Assembly (NCBI RefSeq): GCF_000161835.1
Contig: NZ_GG697169.2
Coordinates: 1,110,418 to 1,174,417, forward strand
Source: Thalassobium sp. R2A62
GTDB taxonomy: Bacteria; Pseudomonadota; Alphaproteobacteria; Rhodobacterales; Rhodobacteraceae
Length of the DNA: 64,000 nucleotides
Direction: 5' to 3'
The first letter of the stretch is position 1, and each line of letters starts with the position of its first letter. The notes below the pieces were generated by a model. The model ran no database searches. It was given only the letters and a program-made list of their open reading frames with translations, and was not told the DNA's origin. Positions 38,126-46,003 of this stretch are shown one piece after another. Made by a program: the position numbers and the translations under genes.

Positions 38126-39700
38126 TTAAGACTTTTGGAACATGGCAAGCATGCGCCGTGTCACGAGGAAACCCCCGAAGATGTTGATACCCGTCATAAA
38201 GACCGCGAGACCTGCAAGAATGACGACGAGGTAGGACCCCGATCCGATCTGCATCAACGCGCCCAAAATGATGATCGACGAAATCGCGTTTGTCACCGCC
38301 ATCAGCGGAGTGTGCAACGAATGCGCGACGCCCCAAATGACCTGGAAGCCGATGAACACCGACAAAACAAAGACGATAAAGTGCTGCATAAAGCTGGCAG
38401 GAGCAACAAACCCCACACCCAACACAAGTGCTGCACCAACGGCCAAGAGCGTGACCTGATTGCGGGTCTCTTTCTTGAACGCGGCTTGCTCGGCTGCGGC
38501 TTTTTCCTCGGCAGTAAGCTCGGGTACGGCTTCTTGTTTAGGAGCAGCAGCAATAGCAGCAATCTTTGGTGGGGGCGGTGGAAAGGTGACCGCTTTTTCA
38601 TGGGTGATCGTCGCGCCACGAATGACATCGTCATCCATATCGTGATTTACGACGCCGTCCTTTTCAGGGGTCAGGTCTGCCATCATGTGGCGGACGTTAG
38701 TCGCATAAAGCGTCGACGCCTGAGCAGCCATCCGGCTAGGGAAGTCTGTGTATCCCACGATTGTCACACCGTTGTCGGTGACAATCTTCTCATTCATGAC
38801 GGTCAGCTTGCAGTTGCCGCCTTTTTCCGCAGCAAGGTCAATGATGACCGATCCGGGTTTCATGCTCTCGACCATGTCTTTGGTCCAAAGCTCGGGCGCC
38901 TCGCGGTTCGGGATCAACGCCGTGGTGATGACGATGTCCATTTCAGGAGCAAGCTCGCGGAACTTAGCAAGCTGTGCAGCGGTAAACTCTGGCGAGGACA
39001 CAGCAGCATAGCCACCCGTTGAGGATCCGTCGGCCTGTTCTTCGTCAAAGTCGAGGAACACAAATTCGGCGCCCATAGATTCGACCTGTTCGGCGACCTC
39101 TGGGCGGACGTCGAATGCATAGGTGATCGCACCCAGTGACGTGGCCGTACCAATCGCGGCGAGACCCGCAACACCAGCGCCAACCACCAGAACCTTGGCC
39201 GGTGGCACTTTGCCCGCAGCCGTAACCTGTCCGGTAAAGAAACGGCCAAAGTTGTTACCTGCTTCAATCACAGCACGGTAGCCCGCAATATTTGCCATGG
39301 ACGACAGCGCATCCATTTTCTGGGCACGCGAAATACGCGGCACCATGTCCATTGCGATGGCTGTTGCGCCTTTCTTGGCGACCGTGTTCATCAACGCCTC
39401 GTTGGCGGCAGGGTAGAAGAACGAGATCAGCGTTTTGTCGGCCGTCAGACGTTTTGCCTCGGTGTCAGACGGTGGACGAACCTTGGCGATCACGTCGGCT
39501 TCTTTGAAGAGGGCCGTTGCCGTTTTGACGACCTTGACGTCGGCCTCTTTGTAAGTCGCATCCGAGAACCCAGCGGCAGCGCCTGCTCCAGCTTCGATCA
39601 CACATGTGTGGCCCAGCTTTTGCAGTTCTTTCGCACTCGCAGGTGTCATAGCGACCCGCGCTTCGCCTTCGAAAATTTCTTTTGGTGTACCGATAATCAA
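38126..39700 (-). CDS. pntA: NAD(P) transhydrogenase subunit alpha, TTG start
   Basis: A 524-residue alpha subunit. The NAD-binding domain I starts IIGTPKEIFEGEARVAMTPASA, contains VLVVGAGVAGLAAIGTATSLG and VITTALIPNREAPELW, and is followed by a hinge rich in Pro/Ala/Glu (PPPPPKIAAIAAAP) and three or four C-terminal membrane spans, as in E. coli PntA. No ATG fits: TTG at 39700 is preceded by AAGGGGG nine bases upstream and gives the family start, whereas the upstream open frame (to 39787) is unrelated to PntA. Co-transcribed with pntB. Confidence 0.95.
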   Translation of the reverse strand: MIIGTPKEIFEGEARVAMTPASAKELQKLGHTCVIEAGAGAAAGFSDATYKEADVKVVKTATALFKEADVIAKVRPPSDTEAKRLTADKTLISFFYPAANEALMNTVAKKGATAIAMDMVPRISRAQKMDALSSMANIAGYRAVIEAGNNFGRFFTGQVTAAGKVPPAKVLVVGAGVAGLAAIGTATSLGAITYAFDVRPEVAEQVESMGAEFVFLDFDEEQADGSSTGGYAAVSSPEFTAAQLAKFRELAPEMDIVITTALIPNREAPELWTKDMVESMKPGSVIIDLAAEKGGNCKLTVMNEKIVTDNGVTIVGYTDFPSRMAAQASTLYATNVRHMMADLTPEKDGVVNHDMDDDVIRGATITHEKAVTFPPPPPKIAAIAAAPKQEAVPELTAEEKAAAEQAAFKKETRNQVTLLAVGAALVLGVGFVAPASFMQHFIVFVLSVFIGFQVIWGVAHSLHTPLMAVTNAISSIIILGALMQIGSGSYLVVILAGLAVFMTGINIFGGFLVTRRMLAMFQKS

Positions 39701-39805
39701 GACGTACGTCCCCCTTTTCCGACAGGTATTTAGCCAATTCCGACGTGCTACCCAAGCTAGTGCGGGATCACAAGGACGCCAACGCAATAATCTTGCGTGT
39801 TACCG

Positions 39806-40261
39806 CTAAAGTGGGGCTTTTGTGACCCAACGCGGCGTCACCGCAGCCCAATCTGCAAACTCATTTTGAAATACACGCATCAGCCGCGCCTCTTCTCCGA
39901 TGATAAAGCGTTTGGTGATCAAGCTGATAAACACCGGAATAAGGATAAGGGTCAAGGGTACAGACCACACAAGCGCAAGCCCTGCGAGGATCATCGCGTC
40001 GCCCATATAGATCGGATTTCGCGTCCATTGAAACGGCCCCGAGGTGACCAGTGCGGTTGGGTTTTGACGCGGGATCGGCGTTGTGCGCGCGCGCTGCATA
40101 GTAACAACAGACCACACGATTGCAGCTAGTCCCGCGGCGATCAACGCCCAACCGACAAACACAATCTCTGACGGCATGGGGCGGGAATAGATCTGTTTCA
40201 CGCTCCACATCACAGCGGCGAAGAGGGCAGTCCAGACAGGCGGCAAGTCGATCCATTTCAT
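39806..40261 (-). CDS. Isoprenylcysteine/phospholipid methyltransferase-family membrane protein
   Basis: A 151-residue integral membrane protein with four or five spans. The conserved C-terminal core, LVTSGPFQWTRNPIYMGDAMILAG followed by EEARLMRVFQNEFADWAAVTPRW, is the SAM-binding region of ICMT/PEMT-like methyltransferases. In bacteria these methylate lipids or small hydrophobic molecules, and the exact substrate cannot be told. Divergent from the DUF523 gene with 63 nt between. Convergent-side neighbour is pntA. Confidence 0.87.
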   Translation of the reverse strand: MKWIDLPPVWTALFAAVMWSVKQIYSRPMPSEIVFVGWALIAAGLAAIVWSVVTMQRARTTPIPRQNPTALVTSGPFQWTRNPIYMGDAMILAGLALVWSVPLTLILIPVFISLITKRFIIGEEARLMRVFQNEFADWAAVTPRWVTKAPL

Positions 40262-40324
40262 TCAATCTTTGTGCACCGGATTGTTTTGCTTGTCACCTGC
40301 GCAATGCTGGGTCAGCATCCCAGT

Positions 40325-40813
40325 ATGAGTGACAAGATTTTGATCAGTGCCTGCTTGTTGGGACATCCCGTGCGCTACGATGGACAAGGCAAACGATCGG
40401 AGCATCCGTTGATCGCGCAATTGCGTGCAGACGGGCGGCTGGTGGCCGTGGGCCCTGAGCTCGCTGCGGGGTTTGCAACACCGCGCCCCGAGGCCAAAAT
40501 CCTAGGTGGGACGGGTGTCGATGTCTTGGACGGATCAGCGCAGATCTACGAGCGAACAGGCAGAGACGTGACAGACGGCTATGTTGCTGGCGGTGTTGCG
40601 GCAGTTGATGCCGCGCAGACCGCTGGATGTTCACATGCGATATTGATGGACGGTAGCCCCTCGTGCGGCTCGACCGAGATTTACTCGGGTGATTTCGCTG
40701 GCGAACGGGCTCCCGGTCACGGTGTCACGGCGGCGCAATTGCACAGGGCTGGTGTTCAGGTTTGGGCTGTCAGCCAATTAGACGATTTGGCACAGGTGCT
40801 CGCAGATGGATGA
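40325..40813 (+). CDS. DUF523 family protein
   Basis: A 162-residue soluble protein. The hallmark N-terminus KILISACLLGHPVRYDGQGKR and the internal AILMDGSPSCGSTEIYSG place it in DUF523; conserved Cys residues in ACLLG and SCGS are typical, and the family has no assigned function. ATG 40325 chosen over the frame opening at 40271. Overlaps the next gene by 8 nt, so the pair is probably translated together. Confidence 0.9.
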   Translation: MSDKILISACLLGHPVRYDGQGKRSEHPLIAQLRADGRLVAVGPELAAGFATPRPEAKILGGTGVDVLDGSAQIYERTGRDVTDGYVAGGVAAVDAAQTAGCSHAILMDGSPSCGSTEIYSGDFAGERAPGHGVTAAQLHRAGVQVWAVSQLDDLAQVLADG

Positions 40814-41558
40814 TTTGACGGGACAACACGCACTGGTCACAGGTGGCGGGACCGGGATCGGATTGGCCATCGCCCAGATGCTGCAGGCCCAAGGTGCCGA
40901 GGTGACGATCACAGGGCGCCGTGCCGACGTGCTAGAGGCCGCAGGTGATCAGTTTCATCCCGTCGCAATGGATGTCAACGATGAGACCGCGACACGCTCT
41001 GCGATCGCCCGTTCTAGGATGGACCGTGGGCCGATTTCAATTTGTGTTGCGAACGCGGGCATTGCAGAGGGCGGACCATTTGACACTGTCACCTTGGCTG
41101 ATTGGCGCCGCATGATGTCGATCAACCTAGATGGGGCTTTTGTTACGATGCAGGCCTGTCTCGCCACCCTGCCCCACGATCACTGGGGGCGCTATATCGC
41201 GATCAGCTCGATCGCTGGCCTTAGGGGCTTGCGCGGTGCGGTTCCCTACACTGTCAGCAAGCATGGTTTGATTGGCCTCGTTCGTGGTCTGAGCGAGGAA
41301 TACATGCGCAGGCCCGTTACATTTAACGCCATCTGCCCCGGCTATGTTGAAACGGACATTGTTACGCGCCAAGTGCCCCTCATCGCCAAACGAGACGGCA
41401 TTTCAGAAGACGCCGCGAGGGCAATTCTGGCGGGCGGAAACCGGCACAAATCCCTGTTGCACGTCGAAGAAATTGCGGCAACCGCAAGGTATTTAGTCGG
41501 TTTTGGATCCAACAGTGTGAACGGTCAAACCCTGACGATTGCAGGCGGCCAACTCTAG
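40806..41558 (+). CDS. Short-chain dehydrogenase/reductase
   Basis: A 250-residue NAD(P)-dependent SDR. Cofactor motif ALVTGGGTGIGLAIAQ, NAG in VANAGIAEGG, catalytic Ser in SSIAGLRG, Tyr and Lys in PYTVSKHGL, and the end NSVNGQTLTIAGGQL. The fold and the PGYVETDIV stretch resemble 3-hydroxyacyl or 3-ketoacyl reductases, but the substrate cannot be decided. ATG overlaps the DUF523 gene by 8 nt. Nothing in the surroundings shows a pathway. Confidence 0.9.
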   Translation: MDDLTGQHALVTGGGTGIGLAIAQMLQAQGAEVTITGRRADVLEAAGDQFHPVAMDVNDETATRSAIARSRMDRGPISICVANAGIAEGGPFDTVTLADWRRMMSINLDGAFVTMQACLATLPHDHWGRYIAISSIAGLRGLRGAVPYTVSKHGLIGLVRGLSEEYMRRPVTFNAICPGYVETDIVTRQVPLIAKRDGISEDAARAILAGGNRHKSLLHVEEIAATARYLVGFGSNSVNGQTLTIAGGQL

Positions 41559-41902
41559 CCGAGAGTCCTTGACACACCGCTTCACACCCAAACCACCCCA
41601 ATTTTTACTAACTTTCTCAATGGATTACGAAATCCAAAGCACACGCAGCAATTGTATGCTGACGTGGCGACACCCCTGACGGGAACAATCTGGCGTTTCT
41701 GTGAAATTAACCACGTCGCCGCCACAATTCCGCCCTGACTGCCCCAATGTGTCCAGACTTGACTTTGATTGATCACAATCGGCTCAAATTCTTGCCTTAG
41801 CCCAACGTTAGGGATTGCCCGTTAGCGAGCGTGACGCGTGGTTGTCTCGTTCAAGCTTAGGGGCAGTACGACCCCGATTGTCGAAGTAAGGAAGTAGTAA
41901 AT
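41559..41902. other. Gap upstream of the repeat/Hint gene
   Basis: No protein gene I can support. It must hold the promoter of the Hint-domain gene, whose ribosome site AAGGAAG lies 9 nt before the ATG. A TTGACT (about 41759) is a possible -35, but I see no good -10 at the right distance. The stretch contains TTGATTGATCACAATC, which is only a poor match to an FNR/CRP site. Confidence 0.4.
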
Positions 41903-44095
41903 ATGGCTCAGGGTTATCTAGTAACACTTGGCGACACCACCTTGGATGCAGGTGATGTCATCAGCGGTGCGTTGATCACATACACGACTGATTTTGTGAT
42001 CGGTTCTGGCTCTTGGACATGGTCCGGCACATGGACTGTCAATGACACTAACTACAACAACATTACAGATTCTGGTACCTACGAGCTAGGCACCGACGGC
42101 AACGTCTACTTTATTCCGACCAACTGGTTCGTTGATCCAATCACGACTGCGTCCGCCACGACCGCCCCTACCTATACAATCGGCGACACACCTTCGCCCT
42201 TCGTAGAAGGTACAACCGGCAGCGACACGGTCGACAACAGCTACACCGACAGCGACGGTGACCAAGTCAGCGTCGACCATGACTTCATTTCGACTGGTGA
42301 CGGCAACGATACAATCACAAGCACCGGTGGCGGCAATGACACCGCTTACGGCAGTATCGGCTCTGATACGATCACTACTGGCAGCGGTGACGACACTGTT
42401 TATGGCGACAGCAACCTCGGTCAGGTTGGCAGCGTTAACATGTCTTGGCTTGCAGAAGGTGCATCCGGGACGGACGTCACGGCCGGCTTTACCCAAGACA
42501 CTGGTGACATCAACGTTGAGGTGACCATCACTGACTTGGGTGGTCTGAACAATGCGTCCACCAACAACTCGACCCAATACGGGAGCCAGTTTGACAACTT
42601 TAACCCAAATTCCGCGCTTCAGCTTGGTGGTAACGGAAGCGCTACGTCCGGCGTTGAATCCGGCACTGCCGAAGTCAAATTTGACTTCTCAGACAGCTCT
42701 GGCGGCTTGTACGAAGACGAAGTTGCAAACGTACAGTTCCGCATCAACGACATCGACCAAAGCTCTTGGGACGACCAAGTTACTGTTGTGGCCTTTGACT
42801 CCGCCGGTAACCCCGTTTACTTAGATTTCCAGCTGGCTGGCGATGACATTTTGACCGGAAACTCGATTGACGGTGTCGGCAACGATTCCCAAGCCGATGA
42901 GGGTGGATCGGTTCTGATCAACGTTCCTGGCCCTGTTGCGTCGATTGAAATCACCTATGCCAACACCGGCACCGGCGGTCAGGCGCTTTGGATTACCGAC
43001 GTAGCCTTTGATCCCATTTCGATCACAGAAACCTTTGACGACAACATCAATACCGGCATCGGTGACGACGTCATCTATGGTGAACTGGGCGATGACGACA
43101 TCAACGCCGGATCCGGCGACGACATCATCGATGGTGGCGTTGGCGACGACACAATTTACGCAGGCAGTGATAATGACACTGTCACAGGTGGCGCTGGAAA
43201 TGACACGATCTTTGGCCAAGGTGGTGATGACATCATCAACGGCGGCGAAGGCGACGATACGGTAACCTTCTCCGAAGGTGACGATATCGAAGGCGGCTCA
43301 GGCAACGACACGTTTGTCCTCGAAGACCTCGGCGAGCCGTCCAACGGTGTGATCACCATCGACGGTGGTTCGGGCGACGAAGGTTTGGGCGGTGATACGC
43401 TTCAGCTGGGCAACCTCGGGGTTTTCACCCAAGATGTCATCGACAGCTTTGTCGACGACGGCACAGCCAGCTTCTCGGGTTCGGTCACGCTGGAAGACGG
43501 CACAATCCTGAACTTCTCTGAGATCGAGAACATCATCTGCTTTACCAAAGGTGCGATGATTGCCACGCCGCGCGGTGCACGTGCGATCGAAGACCTGCGC
43601 ATTGGCGATCTGGTGGTGACACGTGATCACGGGCTGCAGCCAATCCGCTGGATGGGCAACCGGACTGTGCCGGCAATGGACAAATTCGCACCCGTGCAGA
43701 TTTCCCAAAGCGTATTGCCGGGTTCCGAGCGCGACATCCTCGTTTCACCTCAGCACCGGATGCTGTTCCAAGGCTACCGCGCAGAACTGTTGATTGGTGA
43801 AAGCGAAGTTCTGGTTGCAGCCAAGCATTTGATCAACGGCAAAGACGTTTTTCAAAAGACCGGCGGTCTGGTGACCTACTATCACATGATGTTCGAGCAC
43901 CACGAGATCGTGTTTGCTGATGGTGCGTCGTCCGAGAGCTTCCACCCCGGTGAGATTGGTTTGTCCGCAGTAACGGATGCGGCCCGCAACGAACTGTTCA
44001 GCCTGTTCCCAGAGCTGCGCTCTGATCCGAACGGCTACGGCCAGACAGCACGCCGTTGCCTGCGTAAATGTGACGCTGTTCTGCTCCGCAGTTAA
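41903..44095 (+). CDS. Ca-binding-repeat protein with C-terminal Hint domain
   Basis: A 730-residue acidic protein, probably secreted without a Sec signal by a type I system. An N-terminal region (residues 1-100, aromatic and Thr-rich) is followed by a short block of RTX-like nonapeptides (GGNDTAYGS, GSGDDTVYG, about residues 146-172), a beta-rich domain, and a longer block around residues 385-475 with GDDVIYGEL, GDDIIDGGV, GNDTIFGQG and others. Residues 546-700 are a Hint domain starting at Cys546 in ICFTKGAMIATPRGARAIEDL, with HRMLF and FEHHEIVFADG as later motifs. Hint domains self-cleave or splice. Such proteins are common in Roseobacters; natural target unknown. Confidence 0.92.
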   Translation: MAQGYLVTLGDTTLDAGDVISGALITYTTDFVIGSGSWTWSGTWTVNDTNYNNITDSGTYELGTDGNVYFIPTNWFVDPITTASATTAPTYTIGDTPSPFVEGTTGSDTVDNSYTDSDGDQVSVDHDFISTGDGNDTITSTGGGNDTAYGSIGSDTITTGSGDDTVYGDSNLGQVGSVNMSWLAEGASGTDVTAGFTQDTGDINVEVTITDLGGLNNASTNNSTQYGSQFDNFNPNSALQLGGNGSATSGVESGTAEVKFDFSDSSGGLYEDEVANVQFRINDIDQSSWDDQVTVVAFDSAGNPVYLDFQLAGDDILTGNSIDGVGNDSQADEGGSVLINVPGPVASIEITYANTGTGGQALWITDVAFDPISITETFDDNINTGIGDDVIYGELGDDDINAGSGDDIIDGGVGDDTIYAGSDNDTVTGGAGNDTIFGQGGDDIINGGEGDDTVTFSEGDDIEGGSGNDTFVLEDLGEPSNGVITIDGGSGDEGLGGDTLQLGNLGVFTQDVIDSFVDDGTASFSGSVTLEDGTILNFSEIENIICFTKGAMIATPRGARAIEDLRIGDLVVTRDHGLQPIRWMGNRTVPAMDKFAPVQISQSVLPGSERDILVSPQHRMLFQGYRAELLIGESEVLVAAKHLINGKDVFQKTGGLVTYYHMMFEHHEIVFADGASSESFHPGEIGLSAVTDAARNELFSLFPELRSDPNGYGQTARRCLRKCDAVLLRS

Positions 44096-44118
44096 GAACG
44101 TTTAAACCGACAAAAGAA

Positions 44119-44151
44119 GGCCGGCCTGAACATTCAGACCAGCCCTTTTTT
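44119..44151 (+). terminator. Terminator after the repeat/Hint gene
   Basis: GGCCGGCCTGAA and TTCAGACCAGCC form a 12-base stem with two C-A mismatches and a two-base CA loop, followed by a run of six Ts (44146-44151). It starts 24 nt after the stop. The minus-strand C26 hydrolase gene ends just beyond it. Confidence 0.75.
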
Positions 44152-44170
44152 CTAGGACGTTGCCCAGTGT

Positions 44171-44941
44171 TTAGGCTGACTTGAGGATCTTAGGGAATTG
44201 CGACCATGAACGGGCCGCCTGCCCCAACCCTTCGAACAATGGGCGCGATACCGCGTCATAGGCCGCACGATATTCAGGGTGCCATTGCACGCCGATCGCA
44301 TACCCGCGGGCATCTTGGATATAGATCGCTTCGGCAGTGCCGTCCGGTGCGTGGCCGTCGACAACAACACGCGCGCCAGCTGTTCGAATGCCCTGCCCGT
44401 GCAGCGAATTGGTTATGACCTCAGGCGCGCCCATCAAGTCGTGAAAAACACCACCCTGCGAAAACGTCACCGTGTGCCGCATCGCAAACTTTTCATCGAG
44501 CGTTCCATCAGGCGGCATGCGGTGATTGTCGCGCCCTGGCAGATCACGAATTTCGGGATCCAATGTGCCCCCCATCGCGACGTTGATCTCTTGGAAGCCA
44601 CGGCAAATCCCCAAGAACGGCTGGCCTCGCTCCACCAGAGCCCGGATCAGCGGCAACGTAACCGCGTCACGTGCGCGATCAAATTCGCCATGCTCGGGTG
44701 TCTCTGACTCGCCATATTCATCGGGGTGCACATTGGGTCGAGCGCCGGTGAATACAAATCCATCGCACATCCGCAACAAATCATCTGTCGATGCATATCT
44801 CGGATCAGCAGGGATAATGACCGGCAGTGCACCGCACACCTCTGCGACGGCGTCACAGTTCATCGACCCAGCCGCCTGAGCGGGATATTCATCGTTGATC
44901 AGATAGCTATTGCCGATGATGCCTATTGTCGGGCGTGTCAT
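44171..44941 (-). CDS. Class I amidotransferase-like hydrolase (peptidase C26)
   Basis: A 256-residue enzyme like gamma-glutamyl-gamma-aminobutyrate hydrolase (PuuD). The nucleophile elbow is FLGICRGFQEINVAMGG (Cys), and the His-Glu pair is in VQWHPEYR. It also has TNSLHGQGI and MPPDGTLDEKFAMRHTV, as in this family. It likely hydrolyses a gamma-glutamyl amide in the cytoplasm, as in polyamine use. No polyamine genes are adjacent, so the exact substrate is open. Confidence 0.88.
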   Translation of the reverse strand: MTRPTIGIIGNSYLINDEYPAQAAGSMNCDAVAEVCGALPVIIPADPRYASTDDLLRMCDGFVFTGARPNVHPDEYGESETPEHGEFDRARDAVTLPLIRALVERGQPFLGICRGFQEINVAMGGTLDPEIRDLPGRDNHRMPPDGTLDEKFAMRHTVTFSQGGVFHDLMGAPEVITNSLHGQGIRTAGARVVVDGHAPDGTAEAIYIQDARGYAIGVQWHPEYRAAYDAVSRPLFEGLGQAARSWSQFPKILKSA

Positions 44942-45040
44942 TCCAAACCTTTCCGTCTTCTATCTAACGAGAACTTAGGCCGACAATCTTGATGATAAAA
45001 CTCGACTTTTCCGCACAAGTCGCGCGGCGCTCCTGCACAT

Positions 45041-45469
45041 TTAGATTTCAGCGGTAAAGCCGGCCTCTTCGATCCCAGCCTTAGCTGCGATAGCGTCGTT
45101 GTCCGACGTGTCACCTGTCAAACCGACGGCACCGATTACCGCACCTGATGCATCACGTACCAATACGCCACCCGGTACTGGGATGACCTGACCGCCGTAG
45201 GCTCCGTTGACGGCTGTCATGAAATACGCCTGCTGTTCAGCTCGGGCCATTTGCGCAGTCCCTGCCATCCCTAACATGATCGAGCCGTACGCTTTGCCCT
45301 GCGCAATCGCGAACCGGCCCGGTGCTGCACCGTCTTCGCGCTCGAATGCTTTGACATGGCCGCCAGTGTCCAGCACGACCACTGACAAGGGTTTCAAACC
45401 CATCTCGTGGCCTTTGGCGATTGCGGTCTCGATGATGGTCTTTGCTGCGGCGAGGCTGAGTTCGGTCAT
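45041..45469 (-). CDS. GlcG/HbpS-family protein
   Basis: A 142-residue single-domain protein of the DUF336 type. The Gly-rich motif GGQVIPVPGGVLVRDASGAVIGAVG and the start LSLAAAKTIIETAIAKG are characteristic. Members bind heme or cobalamin (HbpS) or form part of glycolate and propanediol clusters (GlcG); the role here is not known. No signal peptide, so cytoplasmic. No operon partner: the next gene (DUF2256) ends 93 nt upstream. Confidence 0.87.
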   Translation of the reverse strand: MTELSLAAAKTIIETAIAKGHEMGLKPLSVVVLDTGGHVKAFEREDGAAPGRFAIAQGKAYGSIMLGMAGTAQMARAEQQAYFMTAVNGAYGGQVIPVPGGVLVRDASGAVIGAVGLTGDTSDNDAIAAKAGIEEAGFTAEI

Positions 45470-45561
45470 GTGTTTTCTCTATCCCTGATGGCGATGGCCG
45501 CACCCGCGGTTATCAATTCACCGCCAGAGAATAGAGCATCACAGACCTACGCCAAGACGTA

Positions 45562-45729
45562 TTAGTGGGTAGATGGGCCATCTGACTTGGCGCGCTCGTT
45601 CCGGCACCGATCCGAGCAATATTTAACATCATCCCAATGGCGCGCCCATTTCTTGCGCCATGTGAACGGCCGGTCACAGGTGGCGCAAATCTTGGTTGGT
45701 AGATCAGATTTCTTGCGGGTCTTGCTCAT
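45562..45729 (-). CDS. DUF2256 zinc-ribbon-like small protein
   Basis: A 55-residue basic protein. The sequence is [18 protein letters not shown] followed by [20 protein letters not shown] and [13 protein letters not shown], which matches DUF2256: two Cys pairs (CATC and CSDRC) that can bind one zinc. The N-terminus is positively charged. DUF2256 genes often lie near cryptochrome/photolyase genes; none is seen here. No clear ribosome site. The gene is easily missed because of its length. Confidence 0.88.
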   Translation of the reverse strand: MSKTRKKSDLPTKICATCDRPFTWRKKWARHWDDVKYCSDRCRNERAKSDGPSTH

Positions 45730-45849
45730 ACTATAGCTGGTACATTTCTACCCGCATTGTCGTCAACCAACGCGTCAGTGTCGGGCGCTGCATCATCATA
45801 TTGGTTTGCACAGCGAAACCCGTTTGATGAAATTTCACGCGCCTTCTAT

Positions 45850-45886
45850 CGCATTTTTGGGGAGGTCTAAGATTTTCAAAAATGCG
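45850..45886. repeat. Perfect inverted repeat upstream of pepN
   Basis: CGCATTTTTG (45850-45859) and CAAAAATGCG (45877-45886) are perfect 10-base complements with 17 nt between. It lies 117 nt before the pepN ATG, in a long leader. Could be an operator or an RNA hairpin; no T-run follows, so not a terminator. Confidence 0.6.
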
Positions 45887-46003
45887 CTAGGTCCTGTGAT
45901 TGCGAGCCACAATTGTTGCGTCTACTGTGGGATCAAACAAAGTGCAGAGCTCACAAAAGCTGCGATCTGCCAGATCAACCAAGCCAAAAAGCGAGCCACC
46001 AAC

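Noticed and set aside
38135-39022. 295-codon plus-strand frame opposite pntA
   Set aside because: Shadow of pntA; no motif, unusual composition, wholly antisense.
41582-41776. 64-codon minus-strand frame in the gap before the Hint gene
   Set aside because: No start signal; unlike known proteins; the region looks intergenic on both strands.
41750-41790. TTGATTGATCACAATC as FNR/CRP-type site
   Set aside because: Only one arm matches TTGAT; the other differs in at least two positions. Too poor to call.
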